64,000 nt of DNA from Halichondria panicea (lineage: Eukaryota; Porifera; Demospongiae; Suberitida; Halichondriidae): positions 3,969,442-4,033,441 of the forward strand of contig NC_087379.1 in assembly GCF_963675165.1 (NCBI RefSeq). Direction: 5' to 3'. The notes beneath the pieces are model-generated. The model was not told the DNA's origin. It worked only from the letters and a program-made list of their open reading frames with translations, and made no database searches. A program made the position numbers and the translations under genes. This document shows positions 1 to 31,243 of this stretch, in pieces (the first letter of the stretch is position 1; each line of letters begins with the position of its first letter).

Positions 1-576
1 GAGATGATTACGAGAGACTTTTATATTGAGACATCATACTGATATAATTATTATTTAACTGAAGTGACAACCTACCTCCCCTCATGTGAGTTATGTGTAT
101 ACCATGTATATTACTGGAATCCGGATGCTCATGCAATGTGAATTCAGGGATGGTGCCAAAGAAACAACAAGGTTGACAAAGCTAACAGGAGACACACGTG
201 AGGTTAGGTGTATTGTACAAATAACAAGATCCAATTTAGGCCATACATTGTAATAACTTTTATTAGTTTGGGGCCTTACCCCAATAATTTGAATTGTCCC
301 TTATAATTATACCCGTGGGTTAATTGACTATAGATCAAATACCAGATGGAAAAGAACATCACGAGTATTACTGACCGAGGCGAATGTCTGGATACATTAG
401 GAGGAAAAGCTTGTACGTTTGTAGATTTTATAGTAAAATGCACCATGCTGTCCATGCATGCATATACTGTATGCGAAAAAATAATTATGCTGTGTTGACC
501 ATGCAATATATTTAATTTTAAGGCTCTGAAAACGTTTGCTAGCGATTAGCTTATTTCCTTGATTAAAAGAAATTGT

Positions 577-712
577 AGGATATGCCTGGACGGATATACC
601 ACACCTAAGAGGAGGATATGCACCTCCGCTACCGTGGTTACTCCGAGGGGTATGTAACCATGGTAGCAGAGGATATATAGGGTGCATATCCTCCGAGTAG
701 GTGTGGCATATC
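577..712. repeat. Imperfect inverted repeat (foldback-like)
   Basis: The left part (box CCACACCTA, then AGGAGGATATGCA, then a GCTACC..GGTTAC stretch) is mirrored on the right by GGGTGCATATCCTCC and TAGGTGTGGCATATC. The segment can fold into a long imperfect hairpin. It lies just upstream of a TATA-like box. No coding content is seen. It is probably a short non-autonomous transposon or its remains. Confidence 0.6.
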
Positions 713-731
713 TGACTTATACCACGTGACC

Positions 732-908
732 TATAAAAGGACCTCCCCCTAGCAACAATTCAATCCACGACGCAGACTGCAATTAAAAGAACAGGACTAT
801 ATGCTGGATTTTTCAGCCATCAAAGAGCTAGTTGAGCAACACGTCGACTCCTACAGATGCTCAAGAGCTTCCTTGGTCCAAGCGTTGACCATTCGACATC
901 CCCTCTGA
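732..908 (+). other. TATA-like box followed by a 35-codon reading frame; uncertain
   Basis: TATAAAAG at 732-739 is followed about 60 bp later by an ATG at 801 that opens 35 codons ending at 908 (starts MLDFSAIKELVEQH). It might be a first exon of the VAMP-like gene whose last exons begin at 1277, but no donor and acceptor pair could be found that links them, and the peptide does not look like a SNARE. It is recorded only as a possible transcription start. Confidence 0.2.
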
Positions 909-1276
909 AGTTGCAAGCTTTTCTTGTATCTAAACCACCATGGACCCATGCATGGAAGCTTAGCCATCTTGTTGGAGAGCAGCTTCCGTGTTTCTGCCGT
1001 CGCTTTGAGTCTTGGTATTGTCACGTATGGCTCTTTTCTCTTTGCTTACTTTCTTGAACAAATTAAAAGCCTAAAAAAACAACTCTTGAAAACTGTGCAT
1101 GCCTGGGGCTGTATGCTAATATTCTATATATCCTACAGCTGTTGACGTAAGTGTGGTATAACGCTGATTATTAATTGTGCAATATCGAGGTGACATTTCA
1201 GCCACTTGCATAAAGAACCGTGCAGCACTAGGGTGTAATTATGGTCAGTACCCAACTTATTAGTCAGCTCCTGCAG

Positions 1277-1584
1277 CGTCCATGAGCTCTGAAGCTGGAA
1301 CCTTTAAGAAAGGAGCAAGGCGATTAAAAACGCAGAAAAAGTGGAGCAACAGGAAGGTAACTTTTCACTATACCCTTATGTAAGTACGCTAATCATTTTT
1401 ATCATTAATTTTACATGCAGCTGCGAATATGTTTGGCTATTTGCATTCCACTATCGATCATTGCAGTACTTCTGGTTGCTGCTTGCGGTGCAGGTATTTT
1501 ATACTATATAGTGCTGCATTTAGGTAATGATTACGTTATTATCTACTGACAGCTTTGGTGATTCTCAAGCCTTGGGATAATTGA
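1277..1584 (+). pseudogene. VAMP/synaptobrevin-like R-SNARE, last three exons only (partial copy)
   Basis: Three exons can be joined: 1277-1356, 1421-1493 and 1553-1584. They encode the end of a SNARE helix (EAGTFKKGARRLKTQKKW), a basic juxtamembrane stretch, a membrane helix (LSIIAVLLVAACGAG) and a short tail ending at a TGA. The first exon is 80 bp, exactly the length of the matching exon in the intact VAMP-like gene at 4134-6264, and FKK falls at the same residue position in both. The exons carrying the N-terminal half of the SNARE motif and its zero-layer arginine were not found between position 1 and 1276. The copy is therefore truncated, a decayed duplicate, or has diverged 5' exons that I cannot see. 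Marked as a likely pseudogene with that caveat. Confidence 0.55.
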
Positions 1585-1784
1585 ATATGATGATGTAAGA
1601 ATTACGTCATCAATTCAGTATAACCAAGTAGGACGACTGCACAAGGACAAGCTCAAAAGGACTGATAATTTTTTATGTAACGTCGTGTTTCATTGCTTGA
1701 TTTGATTGCTCAAACTTCTTAGCAACATGCACATAGTATGGATAGACTATACCTCAGTTGCATCGTAGATCTATGGTTGCATGC

Positions 1785-1812
1785 ATGCGAGAGAGAGAGA
1801 GAGAGAGAGAGA
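1785..1812. repeat. GA dinucleotide microsatellite
   Basis: An uninterrupted run of alternating G and A about 28 bp long, preceded by CATGCATGC. Confidence 0.9.
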
Positions 1813-2909
1813 CATTCTGCATGGTGAACCACTTCACAATAGGTGTCTTCATCAGAGAATTCTGGTACAGATAATTATTTCAAAGTATCTTCCAGGTGCC
1901 ATCATCTGGAAGGGGAAGTGTCCACTCCGACTTACTTGGCAACAACTTCAACTATATAATTGAAGGGCTCCGGTAAAGAAGGGCTATTAAACAATATTCA
2001 GACAAAATCAACATTACTGCACTAACTTACTCTGCATAGATCAAAGAAGCTCCAGCTGCAATATGAACAGTCAAAAGTAACTAGCTAGAAAGTTATGATA
2101 GTTTTTAATAAAGGTCAAAGGTCGCAACCAATTTTGGTCGCGAACTTTGACCTCCGTTTTCTCGAAATATACGGAATGCGTTTTATCACCGTTTTTGACC
2201 GGAGGCCTTCAATTATAGTCTGGGGGCCAGACCTAATAGCTCGGGGCAAAATCAATAGAGCTAGGATTAGGTCTGGAGACTCTTAGCGGAATGTGGCCAG
2301 AGCCAATGAAATGCATATCCTATGTCATGTGATTTTTAACCCATGAAACACTTTAGATACAGCCAATGAAATGAGAGTATTGCTACATCTACTCCTTCTT
2401 TATAACCTCCAATATCACAGTCTCTCCCTATTGACATTCCAAGAGCACACAGAAGTGCTGCAAGAGTCTCCAGACCTTCTTTATCTCTTCCCCCTTCCCC
2501 CTCTGAGAAAAAGTCTGGCTCCTAGACTAAACTTCAACCATGGATATGATACTGGATAACTCCAAACAAATTAACGCAATATCGAATGAGGTATACAGCG
2601 TAGCTAGACTACAATGAGTGAATCTGCTTGGAGATTCTTCACATGCTTCTTCCTCAATCTTAGAGAGAGCATCCACGTTTGTGTTGTGCTTTCGTCCATG
2701 GTACACCGGCCTGACGAGGATTCAGCAGGATTGGAACTGGGCAGATTGCACCATGCATGAGTGCTTGAATGATGCACTCCTGATCGATTGCATGCAGTAG
2801 ATCTACCACTGAGCACTGAGATTCTAGCTAGAAAAATCAAGCTAGGTAATTTTTACTACTCACTTCTCCCTCCTCTCAAGGTTGCTTGAAAGAGACTAAT
2901 AGCGGCTGA

Positions 2910-3778
2910 CAGGGGCGGATTTAGGGAAGGGGGGTTCTTACTTCTTGTCCGCGCTTCGCGCAGACAAGAAATGTCACTCGGCGCATAGCGCCGAAATTTT
3001 TGGGCTAACCACGCCCCCTTTTACATGTCACGCCCATTAATTAACCACATTCCCCTTCAACAAAAACAATTATATAATATCTGAAAGAACACAAGGCAAA
3101 GCCATTCTCATGCTCTGGGATAGTGATTGCACTTTGTTCTCTTTCAGGAGAGCACCAATGTCCATTGGCTGATCCTCAGCGGAAGATCTCGTTGCTTGCT
3201 TCGATCATTTCGATGAACACGGAGGGGTGATGGAGGTGGCTGGTGGTTCCAGTGGAGAGATAGTTGTGACTGGAGGAGAAATGGTTGTGACTGGAGGAGT
3301 GACGATGGTGGCTGGTGATTCTCTTGAAGAGGAGACTGGCTGTAGACTTGACGCATCATCTAGATTATTATATTAGTCAATATAATTATTATAGCAATTA
3401 TAATTAATCTATACAGTGTCTATACAGTGTCTATCATTCAGTATGCAGTGCCATAAACTCTCCCTTACCTGAAACTTTGCTCTTCTTAAACCAGGAGTCA
3501 ATGGAGGGTTGCAATCTAGCCTTTTGTTAGGATTCATGGCCAGGCTCAATTATCACTGCGACCGTGTGGCTGGATGAGTCAATATAGCCAGCCCCACCCT
3601 CATATTATGCAGAGAGTACCAGCCCCACCCTCACATTATGCAGAGAGAACTTTGTACCCTATTGTCGTGACAGTACAGTACAGTAAGCTAGCTAGCCAGG
3701 TGTATTAAATATAAAGTATCAACTTAGTGGAAGGGTAGTTTGTACGAACCCAACAAACTACCTCTGGATCCGCCACTG
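2910..3778. mobile_element. Non-autonomous DNA transposon with CAGKGGCGGATYYAG-type termini
   Basis: The left end reads CAGGGGCGGATTTAG and the right end CTGGATCCGCCACTG, an imperfect terminal inverted repeat. GCTGA flanks both sides as a likely 5-bp target duplication. The 869-bp interior has no transposase-like frame. It does hold two small hairpins near 2945-2995 (CCGCGCTTCGCGC and CGGCGCATAGCGCCG) and a 31-bp tandem duplication near 3585-3650. A second element with the same termini is at 23782-24307. Confidence 0.75.
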
Positions 3779-3848
3779 GCTGATATAGTTTCAAAAATTG
3801 ATGGCACAGCCGGATGAACTTCATTCATTGAGTCCACTCTGAGTCCAC

Positions 3849-3899
3849 TTAGTCGGGCGCCGCCGCCCTCTACCGTTGGGCGGCGGCGCTCGACTAGAG
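3849..3899. repeat. GC-rich hairpin
   Basis: AGTCGGGCGCCGCCGCCC and GGGCGGCGGCGCTCGACT form a nearly perfect stem around a short CTCTACCGTT loop. The flanks repeat GAGTCCACT on both sides, so it may be a tiny foldback insertion. It is far more GC-rich than its surroundings. Confidence 0.7.
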
Positions 3900-4133
3900 T
3901 CCACTCAGTGCTGATCGATGATGCAGGCAGAATCTAGTCTCGCGACCAGCTGCCCAACCTTAGTCGAGATTAGACAGGCTTCTCGCGAAACTAGGCAGAA
4001 TCAAAGAGTGGGTAATGATCGGCCATAATTGGCTGCATCAGCTAGCAGAGCCTTGCAGCTCTCTTCTCACTCTTGCAACTACCAATAGCTAGCGTTCTAG
4101 TCTGTCTTGCAAGGACACATAGTATCTGGAGTC

Positions 4134-6264
4134 ATGTCTCATGCCGATGGGTAAGTTGGCAGAAACCTATGAGCTAATTTTATCTACCTTTATCTTGACA
4201 GTGAGAGAACAGAGCTGCTTGAACTAAATAAGAAAGTGGATCAGGTATAAATCTACTACAAGTAGTCTAAGATCTGCAATGTAATAAATTGAACAGTATC
4301 CTGTATCCTAATCTCATCTGCTGAATTGGAATAATTATTGTGTAAATCATTCCTTTTACCTCACCAGATTAAGGACAAAACAACGGAAAATGTGAAAAAG
4401 ATAAAACAGCGTGAATACAATTTGGGAATACTGAGTGACGAAGTTGGTATGTATGTATGTATGCATGTATGAATATACATTTCAGTATTGTTATAATCAT
4501 AGATCACGTGGAACAAAATGCAAAAGATTTCAAGAAATCTGCCGAGAATGTGAATAGGGCGGAGTGTTGTAAGACGTATAAGGTGAGTATATAGGTCCAC
4601 TGACCACTAGAGTACAGCTCCATATTGATTAGATGTTCTTCACACTCAAACTGCGATCTGTAATCAGTTGGTTTTAGCTAGTTTCGGTATGGTCCTAATA
4701 TATAGTGTCAAACTGATACTATTACACTATTACACAAACACTGTGCACAGCGCAACGTGTCTTGCACACAATGAACCTTTGTTAATGTCAACTGTGACAT
4801 ACTATTTATGGTGTAGGATTTGTAATTCTGGCATACTAGACCACGTGTGAAATTTAGTTGTACAGCTTCACAGTGGTAGGACACAGGAAGTAGCACTTGG
4901 CTACAGGTCGCTCAATCTTCTTCTGCTTTTTGAACTTCGATAAAATAATCTACATGTAGTAGAGGCAAAGAAAGTCCTTGCACTAACACTTGTCCATTGT
5001 TTGCTCAGTAGAGTTGAGCCTTAGTAGAGTTGAGCCTTGATTATCCGAACACCTGGTGTCCCCACTAGCCTCATTCGCAGCCTCTCCTTTTTCTGTTCTT
5101 TGTCAATAAGGTAAAATACGGGACGAATTGGAGGAACAAAGTAATAAAGAAGGAAGATACAAATACCCTGCCTTGCTAAGTCGCGTGACAGTAGACAAGT
5201 GGTAGACAAGTGAAAATGAACGTGGGCAATCACTAGCTGGGCGGAGCCTGACAGAGCAAAAGGCTACAGCATGCCTACGCATTGCAAACTCTAACATAAA
5301 AGCTGTTAGCATCCTAGATAGTACGCCAGAATCAAGTGTGGAGACATCGTAGACGAGGGCTTACTTAGTAAAGACTGAAGACTACATATCTAGATCTAGA
5401 TCTCAGTTTTTTCCTGAGTTCAGAACAGACCCACTTGACTAGTAGATATATTATTACAGCAGTAGTCTACTCTAGTCTTTCATACTTCCTCTACTGACTA
5501 AAGGTCTCACGAAGGCTGACTCTATAATTATACTGTTCATAAAATTATACCCCCTAGTACAGATATATCATGTTCCTGGTAAATTCACTCCGAGTACTGC
5601 GTGTGTGGGAGGACAGTTATTGAGATTTTATCTCGCCCACGCTCATTAAATTTTGTCTACGTCAGTAGGGGATCACGCGACTTAGCATCCTTTTTCTTTG
5701 TCGCTTCCTTCTGTCTTTCTTTGTTCCTCCAATTTTTCTCTTCTTAATTCTTATTGTGACAAAGAACAGAAAAAGGAGGGCCTGCAAAGGAGGCTGGTAT
5801 CCCCACCTCATCCGGATGACTGAGATACCGAAATGACTCTAAATGAGCCACGCCCATCAATAATCGAGTGGCCTCTGCATGCAAAATCAGCAATCGATGC
5901 ATGCATTTCCAAAGCAAATTAAGGTAGTATAGTCTTGGACCAGAGGAGGTATGACACACTGATCAGCATTTAAAGTCGATCATAATGTTAACAATCAATG
6001 TAGCTCTCACTAATTAGAAACAGACCCAGTGACTTATAGTTTACATAATTTGGTATAATTATGCCTATTCTCATAATAATGGCCTATATTATTATAGCTA
6101 AGCTGTGTTAATTTTTACAGCTTTGGATTATTCTAATAACAATTGTTGTGGTCATCATACTGGTCTTGGCTGTCATTCTGATAGGTAGGTCTATAATTAT
6201 ATCACACCATTGAATCCTTAAAACATATTTTGCAGGAGTACTTGTGAGTCTCTTCAAAAGATAA
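4134..6264 (+). CDS. VAMP/synaptobrevin-like R-SNARE, 103 aa, six exons
   Basis: Exons 4134-4150, 4202-4244, 4368-4446, 4503-4582, 6121-6184 and 6236-6264 join to one frame of 104 codons. Vesicle SNAREs of the VAMP family pair with syntaxin and SNAP25-type helices to drive membrane fusion. The product has a very short N-terminus, then a SNARE motif with the zero-layer arginine in KKIKQREYNLGIL (matching VLERDQKLSEL of known VAMPs), a basic and cysteine-bearing linker (NRAECCKTYK), a C-terminal membrane helix (LWIILITIVVVIILVLAVIL) and a nine-residue tail. Length (103 aa) fits VAMP2/VAMP8-type proteins. There is no longin domain. The fourth intron is 1.5 kb because two copies of a dispersed repeat lie in it; all the others are short. 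The gene converges on the adhesion GPCR gene, 235 bp away. Which VAMP subfamily it belongs to is not clear. Confidence 0.85.
5025..5345 (-). repeat. Dispersed repeat family, copy 1 (in VAMP intron 4)
   Basis: Shares CTCCTTTTTCTGTTCTTTGTC, GGAGGAACAAAG and GGGCGGAGCCTGACAG with the inverted copy at 33175-33480, and the first two boxes with copies at 5572-5800 and 32130-32380. There is no coding capacity, consistent with a non-autonomous element. Confidence 0.75.
5572..5800 (+). repeat. Dispersed repeat family, copy 2 (in VAMP intron 4)
   Basis: Starts TCCTGGTAAATTCACTCCGA and ends GACAAAGAACAGAAAAAGG plus GGCCTGC. The whole unit matches the opposite strand of 32130-32380. It shares only its 3' portion with copies 1 and 4, so two subfamilies with different 5' halves exist in the window. 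Confidence 0.75.
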
Positions 6265-6498
6265 CAGCCTTGCATTCGTACCATGCATTATGACAATCAA
6301 TATGACAGTGTGTGTATACGTACTTATATTTGGCTAATCATTTTTGACAATTAATCACTCATCGTTTACATAAAATTACGATCAATATAAGGATAATTAT
6401 AGAAGAGCTGTGGTATTACTGACAGCATTGAAAAGTAAGTGTTGTTTTTTTCTGAGACTACATATAGATCGATATACACAATAATTATTATTACAGCC

Positions 6499-26228
<19,730 letters not shown>

Positions 26229-26842
26229 TCTTCTAAGCTAGCCTCTCCAGGCTTTACACTAGGCCTTGATTCTAGTAAAACTGATATGCCAGCAGGGTGG
26301 TCTCATTTTATGTAGTGTGGCATATCACGTTACATTATTGGTAAAAACTAGCTGTAGACACAGGATACATGTATTAGAAGCTGACCACAAGAATGTAGGG
26401 AACCAGCTGTTGCTGCAGACTGTGAAGTTCAGCGTACTGGTTTACAGAAGATTTATACTATACACAATCATACGTAATCGTATAGAGCGAAGTTGGTGCG
26501 TAGTATTTTCGTAGTCTCGCGCAGCTATTTGAACGCTAGGTCGATAACATGGGTCTGGGGAACTTCCTATGTAGAAGTTGTGTCGACACGCCGAAGATTT
26601 CTTGGCGTGTTAACCGCTGCGGTCAATTGGAGGCAAAAAGAAGGAAAAGAAGTTATGCAAAGCAGCCTCTTGTTGTCCAACTTGCTACAGTTTCCAGCTA
26701 GATGCAACTGACAATTATGCTGTAAGACTATCCCAGAAGATCTTTGATTAGAGCTCTGTAGCTGTCTGTTCTTGAACGCAGAGTATGGTAGAAACCGTTC
26801 CAAAACAAATGTTCAGGATCAAAAGCTATGTAATCTAGCTAA

Positions 26843-28706
26843 GGCCACTCCAAGTGACACTCTGGTTTCTGGTCCTGAAGTTTTTCTAATTGCATGCGGG
26901 CGGGCGGCTTTTCTCATTATGTCATTATCAGTTTCACCTTATGAATCTCATTATTTTGCAAATGAATATCATTATCACACTATTTTTGTACCGCATGGAC
27001 CATTATGCGCATGCGTACAGTGCATCCAGTCTAAAGAGTAGAATACCAAAAATGTGTGAGTAGTTGTACTTAAATGTAAATATCTTATGATTGGAACATT
27101 TCTAAGAAAATCTGCTGATACCATTGTGTAGGCGAATGAATAAGCTACAACATATCCAAAATTGTTTCCATGACAACATAAGGTGGTGGGTTTGTGGTGA
27201 TTAATAAAACAGTACCCAATTGTTATAGTGGGTATTCGGTTAGGGAGAGAAAAGGCCAACGGTTTCCGGCTAAGGTTTGGAACTTTGTCACAACATCTAT
27301 AGATAGTTTGGCTATGTTATAGATAGTACATGGGCATGAGGTATCTATGTGTTATAGTGTCCCATATCACGAGGGCTTTGCCCGAGGGATGAGGGACACT
27401 ATAACCATAGATACCGAATGCACATGTGCTAACTGATTTAGATCCCACTTTTCATTGGCTGCCTCAGGCAAGAAGTGTATCTATAAAAGCAGCAAGCCTT
27501 AGCAACAGTTTTATTTTTGAAAATGTCCTGTTCTGACAAGCTAGTCTAGATGATTTCTGCTAAAAAAAACCTTTGCATTGGCCTTGCTTCAACATTGGAA
27601 TGGACAAACTAGTGACTCCACCTTGTGTAGGAAGCGCTCTACAACAAATGAGCCCAGCCTCCTCTTTCTCTGCACTCAAGCCCCACCCCAGCTCAAGCTT
27701 CTCAGTAAACTGTTTTGATATGTACGGCTAGCTAGCAAGGAACAGCTTGCAGCAATGCTACAGTGCACTATCGTTCCCAAAAAGACACAGGAGTCTACTG
27801 CAATTTGAAACATGGCTGCAGGATAGAAACAGGAGGACAAAGTTGACAAATGCTACAAGTTGAAGACATGCTTTCATCATGCTTGTGACAATGGACCCAG
27901 AACTGTTAAAATCATTGGCTCTTAGTGTTCCTCGTAGAGACAAGAAAAGATACTGGTGAACTCTACCATCAACCCAGCAAACGCTATAGAAACTGGTAGT
28001 GAAAAAACTGAACAGCCATAGCTAATTATCATGCAGCTATACAGCTTTATTATCCTTTCTGTACATTCAAAAATTATACTTGTACTTTAATTATACCCTC
28101 AAGCTTATAATTCCCTGGGAAACTATGAGATTATGGCTCATAATTCCCTGCTAAACACACACAAGTGGGATCTAACTTATGAAAGATTCGATGTTACTTA
28201 AATATCTACACATCCTCCGCAGTGCTCAAAATTGCTAGTTTTTAGTGCCGTTTCGGTTAGGGAGAGATTTGAAGAAAATCTCACGGCTAAGGTCTAAAAA
28301 TTACACGGAGTAAGCTTGAATAAATTGTCTAACTTTTGATAAGAAATTTTTTTCCAGAAATACTTGTAGTTCCAGAGATAATTGATGTTACGTACATTTT
28401 TTTACGATCACCCCCATTATCTCCTAAAATTATTTCCCACTACAACAACTTTTGGGGAAATATTTTTGAATCATGTTGTAGCTTATTCTTTTACCTATAC
28501 AATGGTATGAGCACAATTCCTTAGAAATGTTCCAATCTTGAGATACATTTAAGTACAACTACTCACCTATTTTTGTATTCTACTCTCTAGACTGGATGCA
28601 CTGTAGTAGAAATAATGGGATAGAAATCCAATAATGAGATAGAAATCCAAGAATAAAATCTGATGCGGGCGGTGGACCAGAAACCAGAGTATCACTTGGA
28701 GTGGCC
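26843..28706. mobile_element. 1.86-kb inverted-repeat element with TAA target duplication (Harbinger-like, non-autonomous)
   Basis: The left end GGCCACTCCAAGTGACACTC is mirrored by GTATCACTTGGAGTGGCC at the right, with TAA on both outer flanks. Further inward, GTGCATCCAGTCTAAAGAG and TTGTACTTAAATGTA-type boxes of 27018-27112 recur inverted at 28505-28605. Long arms and a 3-bp TAA duplication fit PIF/Harbinger-type elements. No transposase frame is present. Another repeat (27331-27447) is nested inside. Confidence 0.68.
27331..27447. repeat. Palindromic repeat, copy A (inverted relative to 35756-35873)
   Basis: GGTATCTATGTGTTATAGTG and CACTATAACCATAGATACC form a stem around GAGGGCTTTGCCCGAGGGATGAGGG. 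The whole unit with flanks TGGGCATGAG and CTGATTTAGATCCCA recurs in reverse orientation at 35756-35873. Confidence 0.8.
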
Positions 28707-29050
28707 TAATCTTCAACAATGATAAAATTGTCATTCCATGAATGTGTACTGTTAAAAAGGCACCTGCACACTCTAAAGTCATAATTATGTGTGTGTGCTC
28801 ATCAGCCAGTACGTAACACATCAGCTGCAACCCAACATATTTTAGGTCTAGACAGATGGATGGATAATTATATCTAGGTGTGTAAAATTAATTCATAATT
28901 TATCAAGAAGAGAGACCCACCAGATTTTTCTTCACACTGAGATCAGTTGACATGATCCAGTCATCCAATTACAGGTGGACTATGCCTATGGTATAAGACT
29001 GGTCCAAATGCATGATAGACATCCACAACCAGGACAAGGAAGCCGGCCGC

Positions 29051-29118
29051 CATGGCTGATTAAAAACTAGCCTCGAGACCAGGCCTGGTCTGGTCTCGAG
29101 GCTAATTAAAAACAAGCC
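29051..29118. repeat. Foldback with TAGCCTCGA ends, copy 1
   Basis: CTAGCCTCGAGACCAGGCC and GGTCTGGTCTCGAGGCTAAT form a near-perfect stem, flanked by inverted CCATGGCT and AGCCATG boxes. Confidence 0.75.
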
Positions 29119-29292
29119 ATGCTGGCTTTAATTAATTTACGGTATCAGTCGATAGTTTTAGCATAGATCTATAGATCTACTATAAATTTATAGTATCTAT
29201 GGTTTCAGTCTGCTAGCTAGTCTCCCACGTCTGCTCGCGAGACTATATGCTAGCTAGCTATAGATCTACCAAACACCCTCGGCCTTCACAGC

Positions 29293-29382
29293 ATGCATGC
29301 ACTAGAGGAGTTTAGGAAACTTGTTGCATCCAATAGAGGACACGAGTTGGATGACATCAGTGGAGTCGATGATGATAATTAT
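29293..29382 (+). CDS. Orphan candidate first exon (30 codons)
   Basis: ATG at 29293 opens MHALEEFRKLVASNRG, then HELDDISGVDDDNY, and ends at a good GTGAGT donor in phase 1. The composition is protein-like and acidic, but no second exon could be found in the next 7 kb. It may be the 5' exon of a gene with a very long intron, or a relic. The product is not recognised. Confidence 0.3.
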
Positions 29383-29467
29383 GGTGAGTGCAGTCTGTGC
29401 AAAAAGGATAATAAAATTATATGAATGGCCCACTGTACCTATATCCGGTAGGTGGCAGATCCAGATA

Positions 29468-29500
29468 TAGCCTCGATTCATCGGCCTGGAATCGAGGCTA
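29468..29500. repeat. Foldback with TAGCCTCGA ends, copy 2
   Basis: A 33-bp unit TAGCCTCGATTC.....GAATCGAGGCTA-like stem around ATCGGCCTG. It has the same ends as the foldbacks at 29051 and 54618. Confidence 0.7.
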
Positions 29501-30904
29501 ATCCAGATATAATTATGACTATCAACAGAGGCCCATAAATATGAGAAGGAGCGCGCGTCTAACTACGGGGATCATGTTTCATAAGTGGTTAACCATGGTT
29601 ATGACCGCATTTCTATAATTATATCAGAGTCACTAAGTGGTTGAATCCGTTATATACGCAATACAGCGCTGCGGGTTGCAAGCACTTAGTCGCTTCCCAT
29701 AAAAGGAATTGCGTGCGGTTTTACCGCCAATTACGAAACCGAATATACGTTGAAGTTATATCGTTCGATCCTCATCGATTTTTTATGGGCTCCTGCTATC
29801 AATGACTTGTCCCAACGGAATGCTTGGAATGTAGTTAGAGTAAACAACCGATTATCGAACACGTTCTATTTTCGAACGCTTGTTCTCGAGGGCAGCGGCT
29901 CAGAGCACTAAGCTGATAGTACCTATGTATAGACTAGGTATAGCTCTATTCAAGTCCGAACTCACAGCCAACAGAAAGCTTCCTCGTCGGAGTGACAAGG
30001 CTAAACACTCAACTATTGGAACAGATTTAGTTTGAACATAGCCACGATTCTTCGAACTCTCTCTCTCTTGTATCAATAGAAGGCTCTAAATAGCTAGCTA
30101 CAATGCATGACCGTAATCTTACAACTAGTAAAATATGTACAGCTAGACAATGGTGGCGATTTTGATGGCACTACTGCACTTTTTTAAGAGGCCACCATTG
30201 TCAAAAAAGCGTGTTAATGTACGTGAGTGCATCAATGAAACTTATTAGCCACTTCAAGTAAGACCGTCCTCTGCCCACATCCTGTTTAGGGGACTGTTAA
30301 TGTAATGAAAAGCCATGTTATTACCATAATAATGCTCGTTTACCAGAAAGTACTTTGTCCGAGTGAATGTGCAATTAATGGAGCGCACATCGATACTTCT
30401 TCACTGGAAAAAAGAGCGATTCCTTGGTTTTGAAAGCATTTGCTTGCTGCAGTGCTGCCTCATTTTACTGAAACAGTCGGCATGCAACTGCTAAGACCAG
30501 TTTTTCAAGGGCGGACCAATATTTTCAGCAAAAATTGACCCGGGGAACTGAAAATGTCAGTCCCTGCATGGACAGAAATTTTCGGCCGACGAATATTTTG
30601 AAAATACATGTCAAAGTGGTCGCTCAATCGTGAACACCTGTTTTTGGAAATGACTTTGGTTCTGATCTGAGAAATCTGTCGTTTGGATTAGAATCCTGGC
30701 ACGTATTAACAGGTAAAAACAATGGACACTGTATGCTCTGACTAGGCTGCATGTACATAATATTAGGAGGTTATTATTTTTTGTATCATTAATCTGAAAA
30801 TTAAAACTGCGAAATTATTGTGCGTAATAGGTTCTACGTCACGTTTCTGAGCTGTACCTAGAATCCGAAATATTTTAATTGGGTAGTTTAAGGCACCACC
30901 CATA

Positions 30905-31243
30905 AGCCCCGTTTACACAAGGTCGAACCCGGATTGAATCCTGGTCAGATTTTTCTGAGTAGTGGGTGAGTAAAAGCTACCACTAATTGTATTTTGCGCA
31001 AACAGTGGGCTGACAGGAGAAGCTACAAACTTACTCTAGGATCGCCCACAAACATGTACAACACTTCAGAATTAGCGCTTTGTATTTTTTAATTTGCTAA
31101 ACCGCTTCTGACCCAAGCCAACCCCCAACTCCAGAGGTGCGCGCATGGGTTGGCTAATCTGGATTAGGCCCGTTTACACGAACTGGATAGGTTTAATCTG
31201 GATTCCAACCCTGATTAAAGGCCTCGTGTAAATTAACGGGGCT
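30905..31243. mobile_element. MITE with AGCCCCGTTTACAC-type ends
   Basis: Left end AGCCCCGTTTACACAAGG; right end CCTCGTGTAAATTAACGGGGCT, an imperfect inverted match. Inner boxes AATCTGGATT recur. There is no coding content in 339 bp. Confidence 0.65.

Larger units (their letters stand above)
1585..4133. other. Intergenic, repeat-rich; no gene recognised
   Basis: Contains a GA microsatellite, a transposon at 2910-3778 and a GC-rich hairpin. The stretch 2100-2560 has overlapping frames on both strands that resemble no protein I know. No splice-linked coding exons were seen. Confidence 0.6.
26229..29292. other. Intergenic: repeat-derived DNA, no gene recognised
   Basis: The region upstream of the GPCR gene (26229-26842) shows no coding exon. 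The rest is mostly the nested element at 26843-28706 and inverted repeats. Open frames here are short and repeat-derived. Confidence 0.6.

Noticed and set aside
857-1145. Frames with a hydrophobic stretch (AVALSLGIVTYGSFLFAYFL) as a membrane protein
   Set aside because: A possible helix is present, but there is no start context, no splice link and no similarity I can name. It may be chance in repeat-flanked DNA.
2604-2840. Overlapping frames on both strands
   Set aside because: Low-complexity peptides with no recognisable family, no neighbouring exons and adjacent to repeats.
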